A DNA stretch of 64,000 nucleotides from Streptomyces sp. ITFR-16 (GTDB lineage Bacteria > Actinomycetota > Actinomycetes > Streptomycetales > Streptomycetaceae): assembly GCF_031844705.1 (NCBI RefSeq), contig NZ_CP134609.1:4216001-4280000 (forward strand), given 5' to 3'. Within the stretch, counting starts at the first letter, position 1. Each line of letters begins with the position of its first letter. This document shows, piece by piece, positions 33,656 through 42,919 of the stretch. The notes beneath the pieces are model-generated. The model was not told the origin of the DNA. It did not search any database and saw nothing but the letters and a program-made list of their open reading frames with translations. The position numbers and the translations under genes are program-made.

Positions 33656-34570
33656 GTGACCACCTCAGCCCCCGCCCGCACCACCGGACCCGGCCGCCGG
33701 ATCAGCCGCCATCTGCCGCTCAGCCCCTGGCTGTTCGCGGCGCCGGGGCTGCTGGTGGTCGGTGCCTTCAGCCTCTACCCGTTCTTCAGCACGCTGGTCA
33801 ACGCCTTCACCGACCGGCGGACCCTGCAGCCGGGGAAGTTCGTCGGCCTCGCGAACTTCCGGGAGCTGCTGCACGACGAGATGTTCTGGACCGGGCTGCG
33901 CAACAGCGCGCTGTACGTCCTCGGCGTCGTCCCGGCCCTCGTCATCCTGCCGCTGCTGCTTGCGATGCTGGTCCAGCGGCACATCCCCGGCATCGCCTTC
34001 TTCCGCTCGGCCTTCTACACCCCGGTCGTCGCCTCCATCGTCGTCGTCGGACTCATCTGGGTCTGGATGCTCGACGACCGGGGACTGGTCAACGCGGTGC
34101 TGGAGGCGGTGGGGATCGGCAAGGTCGGCTTCCTCAGCGACCAGTGGCTGCTGCTGGGCAGCGCGATGACGGTCACGGTCTGGAAGGGCCTCGGCTACTA
34201 CATGATCATCTACCTGGCCGCGCTGGCGAACGTACCGAAGGAACTGCACGAGGCGGCCGCCGTGGACGGGGCCGGAGCGATACGCCGCTTCTTCACCGTC
34301 ACCGTCCCCGCCATCCGCTCCACCATGGTGCTGGTCGCCGCGCTCTCCTCGGTCTCCGCCTTCAAGGTCTTCTCCGAGGTCTATCTGATGGCCGGGCCCT
34401 CCGGCGGCCCGGCCGGCGAGGACACCACCCTGGTGATGCTCGTCCAGCGGGTCGGCACCGGACTGACCGGACGGGTCGGCTACGCCTCCGCCATCTCGGT
34501 CGTCATCTTCGTGGTCACCGTCGGCCTGATGCTGCTGGTGCTCCGCGCCGACCGCAAGGAGGACGCGTGA
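33656..34570 (+). CDS. Sugar ABC transporter permease (MalF-like)
   Basis: The 304-residue protein has six hydrophobic helices and the cytoplasmic EAA loop at about 199-218 (EAAAVDGAGAIRRFFTVTVP), which docks on the ATPase. The start WLFAAPGLLVVGAFSLYP is typical of MalF-type carbohydrate permeases. The GTG at 33656 follows the binding-protein stop by eight bases and overlapping frames upstream are not supported. It overlaps the second permease gene by GTGA. Confidence 0.92.
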   Translation: MTTSAPARTTGPGRRISRHLPLSPWLFAAPGLLVVGAFSLYPFFSTLVNAFTDRRTLQPGKFVGLANFRELLHDEMFWTGLRNSALYVLGVVPALVILPLLLAMLVQRHIPGIAFFRSAFYTPVVASIVVVGLIWVWMLDDRGLVNAVLEAVGIGKVGFLSDQWLLLGSAMTVTVWKGLGYYMIIYLAALANVPKELHEAAAVDGAGAIRRFFTVTVPAIRSTMVLVAALSSVSAFKVFSEVYLMAGPSGGPAGEDTTLVMLVQRVGTGLTGRVGYASAISVVIFVVTVGLMLLVLRADRKEDA

Positions 34571-35427
34571 GCTTCCTGAAGACCACCGACGCCGAGGGCC
34601 GCCGCATCCCGCTCTGGCAGCTCGTCCTGCGCTACGTCCTGCTGCTCGCCGTCCTGGCGCTGACCGTCGGGCCGTTCCTGTGGCAGCTCTCGACCTCGCT
34701 GAAGGGCCCCAACGAGGACATCTTCAGCTCACCGCCGAAGTTCTTCCCCAGCGACCCGACCCTGGACAACTACAGCAGGGTCGCCGACACCATCCCGGTG
34801 TGGGACTACGCGCTGAATTCCCTCAAGGTCGCCTCCGCCAACGTGGTCACCAACTGCGTCGGCTCCGCGCTGGCGGGCTACGCGCTCGCCCGGCTCCGCT
34901 ACCGGGGGCGCAGGGCCGCCACGCTGGCGTTCATCCTCGCCATGCTCGTCCCCGTCGAGGGCATCATCATCGCCCAGTTCACCACCATGCGTGACCTGGG
35001 CCTGAACAACACCCTGCTCGGGGTGCTGCTGCCCGGCTCGATCGGCGCGATGAACGTCCTGCTGATGCGCAACGCCTTCCTGAACCTCCCGCAGGAAGTG
35101 GAGGAAGCGGCGTTCGTGGACGGGGCCAACGTCTGGCAGCGGTTCCTGCGGATCGCGCTGCCCTCGGTCAAGGGCACCCTCGCCGTCGTCGCGATCTTCG
35201 CCTTCATGGGCTCGTGGGACGACTTCCTGTGGCCGCTCATCGTCCTCAGCGACCCGGAGAACTTCACTCTCACCATCGGCCTGAACTATCTGCACGGCAC
35301 CTTCGCCAACGACGAACGGCTCGTCGCGGCGGGCACGATCATCGCCGTGCTCCCGCTGATCGCGCTCTTCGCCGGTCTGCAGCGCTTCTTCTTCCGGGGT
35401 GTCGGCGAAGGCGCCGTCAAGGGCTGA
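34567..35427 (+). CDS. Sugar ABC transporter permease (MalG-like)
   Basis: The 286-residue protein has six hydrophobic helices and an EAA loop at about 180-200 (EEAAFVDGANVWQRFLRIAL). Its N-terminus LTVGPFLWQLSTSLKGPNED is MalG-like. GTG 34567 overlaps the stop of the first permease, so both subunits are made in step. Downstream, 54 bases on, starts the GH5 gene. Confidence 0.92.
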   Translation: MSFLKTTDAEGRRIPLWQLVLRYVLLLAVLALTVGPFLWQLSTSLKGPNEDIFSSPPKFFPSDPTLDNYSRVADTIPVWDYALNSLKVASANVVTNCVGSALAGYALARLRYRGRRAATLAFILAMLVPVEGIIIAQFTTMRDLGLNNTLLGVLLPGSIGAMNVLLMRNAFLNLPQEVEEAAFVDGANVWQRFLRIALPSVKGTLAVVAIFAFMGSWDDFLWPLIVLSDPENFTLTIGLNYLHGTFANDERLVAAGTIIAVLPLIALFAGLQRFFFRGVGEGAVKG

Positions 35428-35481
35428 CCGACCACCGACCGCACGCCGCCCCGCACCACAGAACCAGGACCCCTGTTCCGT

Positions 35482-36735
35482 ATGAGCCACTCCCCGCTGC
35501 GCTTCGGCGCCAACTACACCCCCAGCCAGGGCTGGTTCCACCACTGGCTGGACTTCGACCTCGACGCCGTGCGCGCCGACCTGGACTCCATCGCCGGCCT
35601 CGGCCTCGACCACATCCGGGTCTTCCCGCTCTGGCCGCTCTTCCAGCCCAACCGCACCCTGATCCGCCCGCGCGCCGTCGAGCAGCTCGTCCAGCTCGCC
35701 GACGCCGCCGCCGAACGCGGCCTCGACGTCAGCGTGGACGGGCTCCAGGGCCATCTGTCGAGCTTCGACTTCCTGCCCGCCTGGACCGGCACCTGGCACC
35801 GGCGCAACCTCTTCACCGACCCCGATGTGCTCGCCGGGCAGGCCGCCTACCTGCGCACCCTGGCCGCCGCCCTCGCCGACCGGCCGCACTTCATCGGGAT
35901 GACCCTCGGCAACGAGATCAACCAGTTCTCCGGCGACCCGCACCCCGACCCGGACCGCATCACCCCCGAGCAGGCGGACAGCTGGCTGACCCGGATGCTC
36001 GCCGCCTGCGAGGAGGGGGCGCCCGGGAAGCTCCACCTGCACGCGGAGTACGACGCCGCCTGGTACCAGGACGACCACGCCTTCACCCCCGCGCAGGCGG
36101 CCCGCACCGGCGCCGTCACCGCCGTGCACTCCTGGGTCTTCAACGGCACCGCCCAGCGCCACGGCCGCACCGGCACGGCCACCGAGCACCACGCCGCCTA
36201 TCTCATCGAGCTCTCCAAGGCCTGGGCCCTCGATCCGCACCGGCCGGTGTGGCTCCAGGAGGTCGGCGCGCCGGCCCCGCTGATCCCCGCCGAGCACGCC
36301 GCCGCGTTCACCGAGGCGACCGTGGCGAACGCGCTGGACTGCGAGGACGTCTGGGGCGTCACCTGGTGGTGCTCCCACGACGTGTCCCGCTCGCTGGCCG
36401 ACTTCCCCGAACTCGAATACAGCCTCGGCCTGTTGACCAACGACCGGCAGGTCAAGCCGGCCGGCCGGGCCATCGCCCGCATCGTCGAGGAACAGCGCGG
36501 CAGGACCTGCCGCCCGGCCCCCCGCACCACGGCCGTCGTCGTGGACGCCGGGGACGAGCTGACCGCCCCGCGCCGCTCGGTCTGCGCGCCCGGCGGAGCC
36601 GTCTTCGAGGCGTTCGCCCGGCTCACCGCCGACGGGGTCCGCCCCACCGCCGTCCTCGCGAGCAGGGCCGGCGACCGGGAGCACCTGGCCGCGCGCGGCA
36701 TCACCGAGGTCGTCGCACCCGACCAGGTCCGATGA
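35482..36735 (+). CDS. Cytosolic GH5 glycosidase, probably GH5_18 beta-mannosidase
   Basis: The 417-residue protein has no signal peptide. It is a TIM-barrel of clan A: the acid/base glutamate is E145 in MTLGNEINQF and the nucleophile E260 in WLQEVGAP, with ITWWCSHD-like VTWWCSHD near the end of the barrel. In Bifidobacterium and some Streptomyces, GH5_18 enzymes hydrolyse Man-beta-1,4-GlcNAc, the core left after N-glycan trimming. The context with GH85, GH38 and a sugar importer supports that role; a different GH5 activity remains possible. The last 80 residues form a small alpha/beta tail. Confidence 0.78.
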   Translation: MSHSPLRFGANYTPSQGWFHHWLDFDLDAVRADLDSIAGLGLDHIRVFPLWPLFQPNRTLIRPRAVEQLVQLADAAAERGLDVSVDGLQGHLSSFDFLPAWTGTWHRRNLFTDPDVLAGQAAYLRTLAAALADRPHFIGMTLGNEINQFSGDPHPDPDRITPEQADSWLTRMLAACEEGAPGKLHLHAEYDAAWYQDDHAFTPAQAARTGAVTAVHSWVFNGTAQRHGRTGTATEHHAAYLIELSKAWALDPHRPVWLQEVGAPAPLIPAEHAAAFTEATVANALDCEDVWGVTWWCSHDVSRSLADFPELEYSLGLLTNDRQVKPAGRAIARIVEEQRGRTCRPAPRTTAVVVDAGDELTAPRRSVCAPGGAVFEAFARLTADGVRPTAVLASRAGDREHLAARGITEVVAPDQVR

Positions 36736-36805
36736 CCACGCGCCCGTCCGCCCGAACCACCCCGCACCGCACCGGAATCGCACCTCGCACGATACGGAGC
36801 ACACC

Positions 36806-38878
36806 ATGAACGAGCCCCGGCACCGCCCGGCAGCCCCCACCCGTCGCACCGTGGTCCTCGCGGGCGCCGGCACCGCCGCCGCCCTCCTGGCCCCGGTCTC
36901 CGCCGCGACCGCCCAGGCCGCCCCCGCCGCCCCGTCCGCACCGGCCGGCCTCCAGCCGTACGCCTCCTACTGGTTCCCCGACTCGCTGCCGTCCGGCACC
37001 CCCGGTGACGGCATCACCTGGCGCAGCCTGAAGTCCTGGCGCCCCGAGGACGACCCCGACCTGGCGTTCAACACCGCGTCCGTGCCGCTCGCCGGCCGCT
37101 TCACCCCGGTCCCGGTGAACACCACGGCCCGCACCGGCCAGGCACGCATCTCCTCCCTGGTGGCGTTCGGGAACACCGCGGGCAACCCCTCCCAGGGCTC
37201 CGCGACCGCCGACTACTACGCCCTGAACCACTGGGCCTACATCGACGAACTCGTCTTCTGGGGCGGCTCGGCGGGCGAGGGCCTGATCCTCGCGCCCAAC
37301 GCCCCGGTCGTGGACGCGGCCCACCGCAACGGCGTGCCCGTCCTCGGCACGGTGTTCCTGCCGCCCGTCCACCACGGCGGCGATCTGCGGTGGACGCGCG
37401 ACCTCGTGCAGCGCGACGCGGCCGGGCGCTTCCCGCTCGCCGCGAAGCTCGTGGAGGCGGCCGTCGCGCACGGCTTCGACGGCTGGTTCCTCAACGCCGA
37501 GACCGAGGGCGGGGACGCCGCGCTCGGCGCCGAGATGCTCGCCTTCGTCACGGACCTGCGCAGGCGCGGCAAGGCCGCCGGCCTGCGCGTCACCTGGTAC
37601 GACGCGATGACCGTGCGCGGACAGGTCGGCTGGCAGGGCGCCCTGAACGCCGAGAACACGGCGCTGTTCGAGGAGGCGGACTCGATGTTCGTCGACTTCC
37701 GCTGGACCCCGGAGACCCTCGCCGCCTCCGGGAACAGCGCCGAGGCCGTCGGCCGCAGCCGCTACGACCTGTGGGCGGGCGTCGACGTCGAGTCCACCGG
37801 CTGGAACCGGGCCGTCGACTGGGACGCGATCATCCCCGCCGACCGCCCGCACACCGTCAGCTACGGCTTCTACCGGCCGGAGTGGACCCGCGGCCACCTA
37901 CCCGAGGACCGCACCCCGGCCCAGTTCCACGCCGCCGACCAGCGGTTCTGGACCGGCCAGTCCCTGGACCCGGCCCGCCCGGACCGGAACGACGGCTGGC
38001 GTGCCCCCGCCACCGCGGTGGCCGACCGCTCGACCGTGGACCGGCTGCCGTTCGCCACCACCTTCAACACCGGCCACGGCCTGCGCTGGTACGAGGAGGG
38101 CCGGGTCACCTCGGACACCGAGTGGAACCACCTCGGCCTCCAGGACCGGCTGCCGGGCCGCCGCTGGGTCGTCCGTACCGAGGGCCGTGTCCCGTCCGTC
38201 GCCTTCGACTTCGCCGACGCCTGGCGCGGCGGCAGCAGCCTGCTGGTCGACGGGGAACTCGACGCCCCGGCCACCGTCGAGCTGTACGGCACCCGGCTGC
38301 CGCTGTCCCGGCGCACGGTCGTCGAGCTGACCCACCGCACCGACCCCGGATCGGGCCCGGTCACCGTCGAACTCGCCGTCGCGCTGCGCGAGCCGGACCG
38401 GCCGGGCGACCCGGTCGCGTACACGTATCTCCCGGCGGGCGAGCTGCGGTCCGGCGGTACCGGCTGGACCACCTCGGTCGTGCGGCCGCGCGCCCTGTCC
38501 GGGACCGTCCGCGCGCTGGGGGTACGGCTCACGGCGGCCGGGCCCGTGCGCTGGCGGCTCGGCGCGCTCGCCGTGCGCGACGGGGCCGAGACCCCCGCCG
38601 CACCGTCCGGGCTGCGCGTCACCGGCGCGGCCACCGGGCCCGACGGCACCGGGCTGCGTTTCTCCTGGCGGCGAGCGGCGGGCCGGCCGCGCCACTACGA
38701 GCTGCACCGGATCCTCCCCGACGGCACCCGCCGCTTCCTCGGCGGCACCGCGTCCACGGCCTTCCATGTGCCGGGCCTGCGCGGGGAACCGGGCGAGAAA
38801 GCGGCTCGTTTCCAGGTCAGGGCCGTCGGAGAGCTCTATACGACATCGGGCGCCGCCTCCACCGCGCACCGCTGGTAA
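36806..38878 (+). CDS. Secreted GH85 endo-beta-N-acetylglucosaminidase
   Basis: The 690-residue protein starts with a Tat-type signal (PTRRTVVLAGAGTAAALLAP, cleavage likely near AAPAAP). The GH85 barrel begins YASYWFPDSLPSGTPGDGI and carries FDGWFLNAETEGG, where N230 and E232 are the substrate-assisted catalytic pair of the family. Beta-rich modules follow and the C-terminal 90 residues look like a fibronectin-type domain (APSGLRVTG...). It releases N-glycans from glycoproteins by cutting the chitobiose core outside the cell. ATG 36806 follows CGGAG. It is the only clearly exported enzyme of the operon. Confidence 0.93.
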   Translation: MNEPRHRPAAPTRRTVVLAGAGTAAALLAPVSAATAQAAPAAPSAPAGLQPYASYWFPDSLPSGTPGDGITWRSLKSWRPEDDPDLAFNTASVPLAGRFTPVPVNTTARTGQARISSLVAFGNTAGNPSQGSATADYYALNHWAYIDELVFWGGSAGEGLILAPNAPVVDAAHRNGVPVLGTVFLPPVHHGGDLRWTRDLVQRDAAGRFPLAAKLVEAAVAHGFDGWFLNAETEGGDAALGAEMLAFVTDLRRRGKAAGLRVTWYDAMTVRGQVGWQGALNAENTALFEEADSMFVDFRWTPETLAASGNSAEAVGRSRYDLWAGVDVESTGWNRAVDWDAIIPADRPHTVSYGFYRPEWTRGHLPEDRTPAQFHAADQRFWTGQSLDPARPDRNDGWRAPATAVADRSTVDRLPFATTFNTGHGLRWYEEGRVTSDTEWNHLGLQDRLPGRRWVVRTEGRVPSVAFDFADAWRGGSSLLVDGELDAPATVELYGTRLPLSRRTVVELTHRTDPGSGPVTVELAVALREPDRPGDPVAYTYLPAGELRSGGTGWTTSVVRPRALSGTVRALGVRLTAAGPVRWRLGALAVRDGAETPAAPSGLRVTGAATGPDGTGLRFSWRRAAGRPRHYELHRILPDGTRRFLGGTASTAFHVPGLRGEPGEKAARFQVRAVGELYTTSGAASTAHRW

Positions 38879-38919
38879 CCACCCCCACCCGCACCCCCTC
38901 TCACAACGGAGCCACCCTC

Positions 38920-41900
38920 ATGCACGACGACCGCAGCCTGGTCGAAGCCCGCCTCAAGCGCGTCCTCGACGAGCGCATCCGGCCCGCCGTATACCCGGAG
39001 TCCGTCCCGCTGGACGTCGCCGTCTGGAACGCGCCGGGCGAGCCCGTCCCGGTAGCCGAGGGGCTGGCCGGCGCCACCGAGCCGATCGCGGTCGGCGACC
39101 GGTGGGGCGCTCCGTGGGGCACCTGCTGGTTCCGGGTCTCCGGTACGGTCCCGGAGGCCTGGGCGGGCCGGACCGTCGAAGCGCTCCTGGACCTGGGCTT
39201 CGACGAGAACATGCCGGGCTTCCAGTGCGAGGGCCTGGTCTACCGCCCGGACGGCACCCCGGTGAAGGGGCTCAACCCGCGCAACCAGTGGGTGCGGGTG
39301 GCCGCCCCCGCCGCCGGCGGCGAGGAGGTGCTGCTGCACATCGAGGCTGCGTCCAACCCGGTGATCCTCGACTACCACCCCTTCCTGCCGACCCGGCTGG
39401 GTGACAAGGAGACGGCGGGCAGCGAGCCGCAGTACGTCCTGGCCCGGATGGACCTCGCGGTCTTCGACGAGAACGTGTGGAACCTCGTCCAGGACCTGGA
39501 GGTGCTGGGCGAGCTGATGCAGGAGCTGCCCGTCGAGGGGGCCAGGCGCTGGGACATCCTGCGGGCGGTCGGCCGCGCGCTGGACGCGGTGGACCTCCAG
39601 GACGTGGGCGGCACCGCTGCCGCCGCCCGGGAGCAGCTGGCCGAGGTCCTCGCGACTCCGGCGCAGCCCTCCGCGCACCGCATCAGCGCGGTGGGCCACG
39701 CGCACATCGACTCGGCCTGGCTGTGGCCGCTGCGCGAGACGGTCCGCAAGGTCGCCCGTACGACGTCCAACATGACCGCCCTCCTGGAGGACGAGCCGGA
39801 CTTCGTCTTCGCGATGTCGCAGGCCCAGCAGTTCGCCTGGATCAAGGAGCACCGCCCCGAGGTCTACGCGAAGGTCAAGAAGGCCGTGGCGGAGGGACGG
39901 TTCGTGCCGTCCGGCGGGATGTGGGTCGAGTCCGACACGAACATGCCGGGCTCCGAGGCGATGGCCCGTCAGTTCGTGCACGGCAAGCGCTTCTTCCTCG
40001 ACGAGTTCGGCATCGAGAACGACGAGGCGTGGCTGCCCGACACCTTCGGCTTCGCCGCCGGTCTGCCGCAGATCATCAAGGCGGCGGGCTCCAAGTGGCT
40101 GCTCACGCAGAAGATCTCGTGGAGCCAGACCAACAAGTTCCCGCACCACACCTTCCAGTGGGAGGGCATCGACGGCACCCGGATCTTCACGCACTTCCCG
40201 CCCGTCGACACCTACAACTGCTCGATGAAGGGCAGCGAGATCGCCCACGCGGCGAAGAACTTCAAGGACAAGGGCGTCGCCCAGCACTCCCTGGCACCGA
40301 CCGGCTGGGGCGACGGGGGCGGCGGCACCACCCGCGAGATGATCGCCAAGGCCGCCAGGATGCGCAGCCTCGAAGGCTCCGCGACGGTCATCTGGGAGAC
40401 CCCCACCGACTTCTTCACCAAGGCGGAGGCGGAGTACCCCAACGCCCCGGTCTGGGTCGGCGAGCTCTACCTGGAGCTGCACCGCGCGACGCTCACCAGC
40501 CAGGCGAAGACCAAGCAGGGCAACCGCCGCAGCGAGCACCTGCTGCGCGAGGCCGAGCTGTGGGCCGCCACCGCCGCCGTACGGACCGGCTTCATCTACC
40601 CGTACGAGCAGCTGGACCGGATCTGGAAGACGGTGCTGCTGCACCAGTTCCACGACATCCTGCCCGGCTCCTCGATCGCCTGGGTGCACCGCGAGGCCGA
40701 GAAGACGTACGCGGCCGTCGCCGAGGAGCTGAACGGCATCGTCGACGCCGCGCAGCGCGCCCTGGCCGGTGACCCCGGCGCCGGACGCGTCCTCGCCTTC
40801 AACTCCGCCCCGCACGCCCGGGCCGGCGTCGGCGCGGGCGCGGCGGCGGCCGTCACCGTCCTCGGCGGCGAGAGCCCGGCCCCGCGCGAGGGCGGCGGCT
40901 ATGTGCTGGACAACGGGCTGCTCCGGGTGGAGATCGACGGCCGGGGGCTGGTCGTCTCCGCGTACGACATCGGCGCCGAGCGCGAGACGGTGGCCCCGGG
41001 GCAGGCCGCCAACCTGCTCCAGATCCACCCCGACTTCCCGAACATGTGGGACGCCTGGGACGTCGACGCGTTCTACCGCAACACCGTCACCGACCTGACG
41101 GACCTCGACGAGCTGACCGCCGTCGAGGGCGAGGGCGCCGCCACCGTGCGGATCGTCCGCAGCTTCGGCGACTCGAAGGTCACCCAGCTGCTGACCCTCG
41201 CCCCCGGGGCCAAGCGGCTCGACATCGACACCGAGGTCGACTGGCACGAGACGGAGAAGTTCCTCAAGGCGGCGTTCCCGCTGGACGTGCACGCCGAGCG
41301 GTACGCCTCCGAGACGCAGTTCGGGCACTTCTACCGGGCCACCCACACCAACACCAGCTGGGAGGCCGCCAAGTTCGAGGCCTGCAACCACCGCTTCGTC
41401 CACCTGGAGGAGCCGGGCTGGGGCGTGGCGCTGGTCAACGACTCGACGTACGGGCACGACGTGACCCGCACCGTCCGGGACTCCGACGCGGGCACGACCA
41501 CCACCGTGCGGGTCTCCCTGCTGCGCGCCCCGCGCTTCCCCGACCCGGAGACCGACCAGGGTGTGCACCGCTTCCGGCACGCGCTCGTGCCCGGGGCGGC
41601 GATCGGCGACGCGGTCCGCGAGGGCTTCCGCGTCAACCTGCCGGAGCGCCGGGTGACCGGCGAGCGCGAGGTGGCCCCGCTGGTGTCCCTCGACAACGAC
41701 GCGGTCGTGGTGAGCGCGGTCAAGCTGGCGGACGACGCGAGCGGCGACCTGGTGGTGCGCCTCTACGAGTCCACGGGCGGCCGGGCGAGGGTCCTGCTGT
41801 CCACCGGCTTCCCGGCCGGTGCGGTGGTGGCGTGCGACCTGCTGGAGCGGCCGCTGGCCGACGCGCCGGCGCCCGAGCGGGACGGCGAGGGCGTGCGGCT

Positions 41901-41949
41901 GGCGCTGCGTCCCTTCGAGCTGGTGACCCTGCGGATCGCCCGCGCCTGA
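38920..41949 (+). CDS. Cytosolic GH38 alpha-mannosidase
   Basis: The 1009-residue protein has no signal peptide. GH38 hallmarks: zinc site GHAHIDSAWLW (H260, H262, D264), nucleophile D374 in WLPDTFGF, LTQKISWSQTNKFPHHTFQW, and HQFHDILPGSS. It removes alpha-linked mannose from imported high-mannose glycans, leaving Man-GlcNAc for the GH5 enzyme. ATG 38920 starts MHDDRSLVEARLKRVLDERI, the usual N-terminal beginning of this bacterial subgroup, 41 bases after the GH85 stop. A strong hairpin ends the operon. Confidence 0.94.
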   Translation: MHDDRSLVEARLKRVLDERIRPAVYPESVPLDVAVWNAPGEPVPVAEGLAGATEPIAVGDRWGAPWGTCWFRVSGTVPEAWAGRTVEALLDLGFDENMPGFQCEGLVYRPDGTPVKGLNPRNQWVRVAAPAAGGEEVLLHIEAASNPVILDYHPFLPTRLGDKETAGSEPQYVLARMDLAVFDENVWNLVQDLEVLGELMQELPVEGARRWDILRAVGRALDAVDLQDVGGTAAAAREQLAEVLATPAQPSAHRISAVGHAHIDSAWLWPLRETVRKVARTTSNMTALLEDEPDFVFAMSQAQQFAWIKEHRPEVYAKVKKAVAEGRFVPSGGMWVESDTNMPGSEAMARQFVHGKRFFLDEFGIENDEAWLPDTFGFAAGLPQIIKAAGSKWLLTQKISWSQTNKFPHHTFQWEGIDGTRIFTHFPPVDTYNCSMKGSEIAHAAKNFKDKGVAQHSLAPTGWGDGGGGTTREMIAKAARMRSLEGSATVIWETPTDFFTKAEAEYPNAPVWVGELYLELHRATLTSQAKTKQGNRRSEHLLREAELWAATAAVRTGFIYPYEQLDRIWKTVLLHQFHDILPGSSIAWVHREAEKTYAAVAEELNGIVDAAQRALAGDPGAGRVLAFNSAPHARAGVGAGAAAAVTVLGGESPAPREGGGYVLDNGLLRVEIDGRGLVVSAYDIGAERETVAPGQAANLLQIHPDFPNMWDAWDVDAFYRNTVTDLTDLDELTAVEGEGAATVRIVRSFGDSKVTQLLTLAPGAKRLDIDTEVDWHETEKFLKAAFPLDVHAERYASETQFGHFYRATHTNTSWEAAKFEACNHRFVHLEEPGWGVALVNDSTYGHDVTRTVRDSDAGTTTTVRVSLLRAPRFPDPETDQGVHRFRHALVPGAAIGDAVREGFRVNLPERRVTGEREVAPLVSLDNDAVVVSAVKLADDASGDLVVRLYESTGGRARVLLSTGFPAGAVVACDLLERPLADAPAPERDGEGVRLALRPFELVTLRIARA

Positions 41950-41965
41950 CGGGGCCCGCGCCCTT

Positions 41966-42001
41966 GTCCCCTCCCGGTCCGGCCCAGGACCGGGAGGGGA
42001 C
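41966..42001 (+). terminator. Terminator of the N-glycan operon
   Basis: A perfect 15-bp stem (GTCCCCTCCCGGTCC with its complement at 41987-42001) with the six-base loop GGCCCA starts 17 bases behind the GH38 stop codon. No T-run follows, as usual in this genus. Confidence 0.85.
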
Positions 42002-42111
42002 GGGGGTGAATATCTATTGCGGCAAGCACAGAATTTTATGCAATGTGCGGTGAGGGTTTATGGCACGCCGGGCGGAGTGTAATTACTTGCCGCGCCCACT
42101 CGCATTCATTG

Positions 42112-42294
42112 TGCTACTGTAGATCTCAGTTGCAGTTGTGGTTCCCAAAGACTCCAAGTGCTCTCCTCGGCTAAATGGGCCGGTGGGTGCGCTTTTGTAT
42201 TTTCCGGTTCATTATCCGGATGGGGTAATCATCGCGGCGACGCGGGACTGGCACAGTGCGAGTCCCCGGGCTCTGCCCCAGAAGGAGATAAAAC
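42112..42294 (+). promoter_or_regulatory. Cold-shock gene promoter and long 5' leader
   Basis: The 293 bases between the terminator and the cold-shock ATG are clearly AT-richer than the surroundings and hold no gene. TGCTACTGT (42112-42120) looks like an extended -10 box, giving a leader of about 165 bases. The leader ends with AGAAGGAGAT, a very strong ribosome-binding site. Long structured leaders are a known feature of cspA-type mRNAs and can sense temperature; whether this one does is untested. Confidence 0.5.
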
Positions 42295-42498
42295 ATGGCT
42301 ACTGGCACCGTCAAGTGGTTCAACGCGGAAAAGGGCTTCGGCTTCATCGAGCAGGACGGCGGCGGCGCTGACGTCTTCGCCCACTACTCGAACATCGCCG
42401 CCAGCGGCTTCCGTGAGCTGCAGGAGGGCCAGAAGGTGAACTTCGACGTCACGCAGGGCCAGAAGGGCCCGCAGGCGGAGAACATCACCCCCGCGTGA
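42295..42498 (+). CDS. Cold-shock protein, CspA family
   Basis: The 67-residue OB-fold protein carries both RNA-binding motifs, KGFGFIEQD (RNP1) and VFAHYSNI (RNP2), after the standard start [17 protein letters not shown]. It binds single-stranded RNA and DNA and acts as an RNA chaperone. A DEAD-box helicase gene follows after a terminator, a frequent functional pairing for melting RNA structure in the cold. Confidence 0.97.
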   Translation: MATGTVKWFNAEKGFGFIEQDGGGADVFAHYSNIAASGFRELQEGQKVNFDVTQGQKGPQAENITPA

Positions 42499-42540
42499 AC
42501 CTGATCACTCCGGCGCGCAAGCGCTAGACGTGCATCGACA

Positions 42541-42573
42541 GCTGGGGCCCGCACCTTGGGTGCGGGCCCCAGC
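42541..42573 (+). terminator. Terminator of the cold-shock gene
   Basis: GCTGGGGCCCGCACC and its exact complement (42559-42573) form a 15-bp stem around TTG, followed by TCGTTGCTTTT, so it has both the stem and a modest T-rich tail. The remaining 340 bases to the helicase gene show no gene. Confidence 0.88.
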
Positions 42574-42919
42574 TCGTTGCTTTTCCCGGGTCCGCCCCCG
42601 TGCCCGCCGTGCCGGTACCATCGCCACGAGCCGCCGGGGAAGCGCACAGGACCCACGCTCTTCATCGTGCGGCGGACGATCCGCCATGGCTCCCGGACCA
42701 CCGGTCCGCCGGAGCCCCGTGACGTGAGCAGCAGGCCCGTTCTCCGAGGCCGGCCCGTTCCGTCATTGCGAAGCACCGGACCCGGTTCGCCGGGCCCGTA
42801 TCGGCTCAAGAACGCCGCCGGGCTTCGTTCCTGTATGCCAACGGCCCGTTCTTGCGATTCTTGCGCTGTTCGTCGCGCAATGAATTCCTCGATACGCGCC
42901 ATATCGAGGAAGGTTCTGA

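Noticed and set aside
37390-38919. Upstream extension of the alpha-mannosidase frame by about 510 residues
   Set aside because: It overlaps the GH85 gene in another frame and is Arg/Pro-rich without structure; the ATG at 38920 gives the conserved GH38 start.
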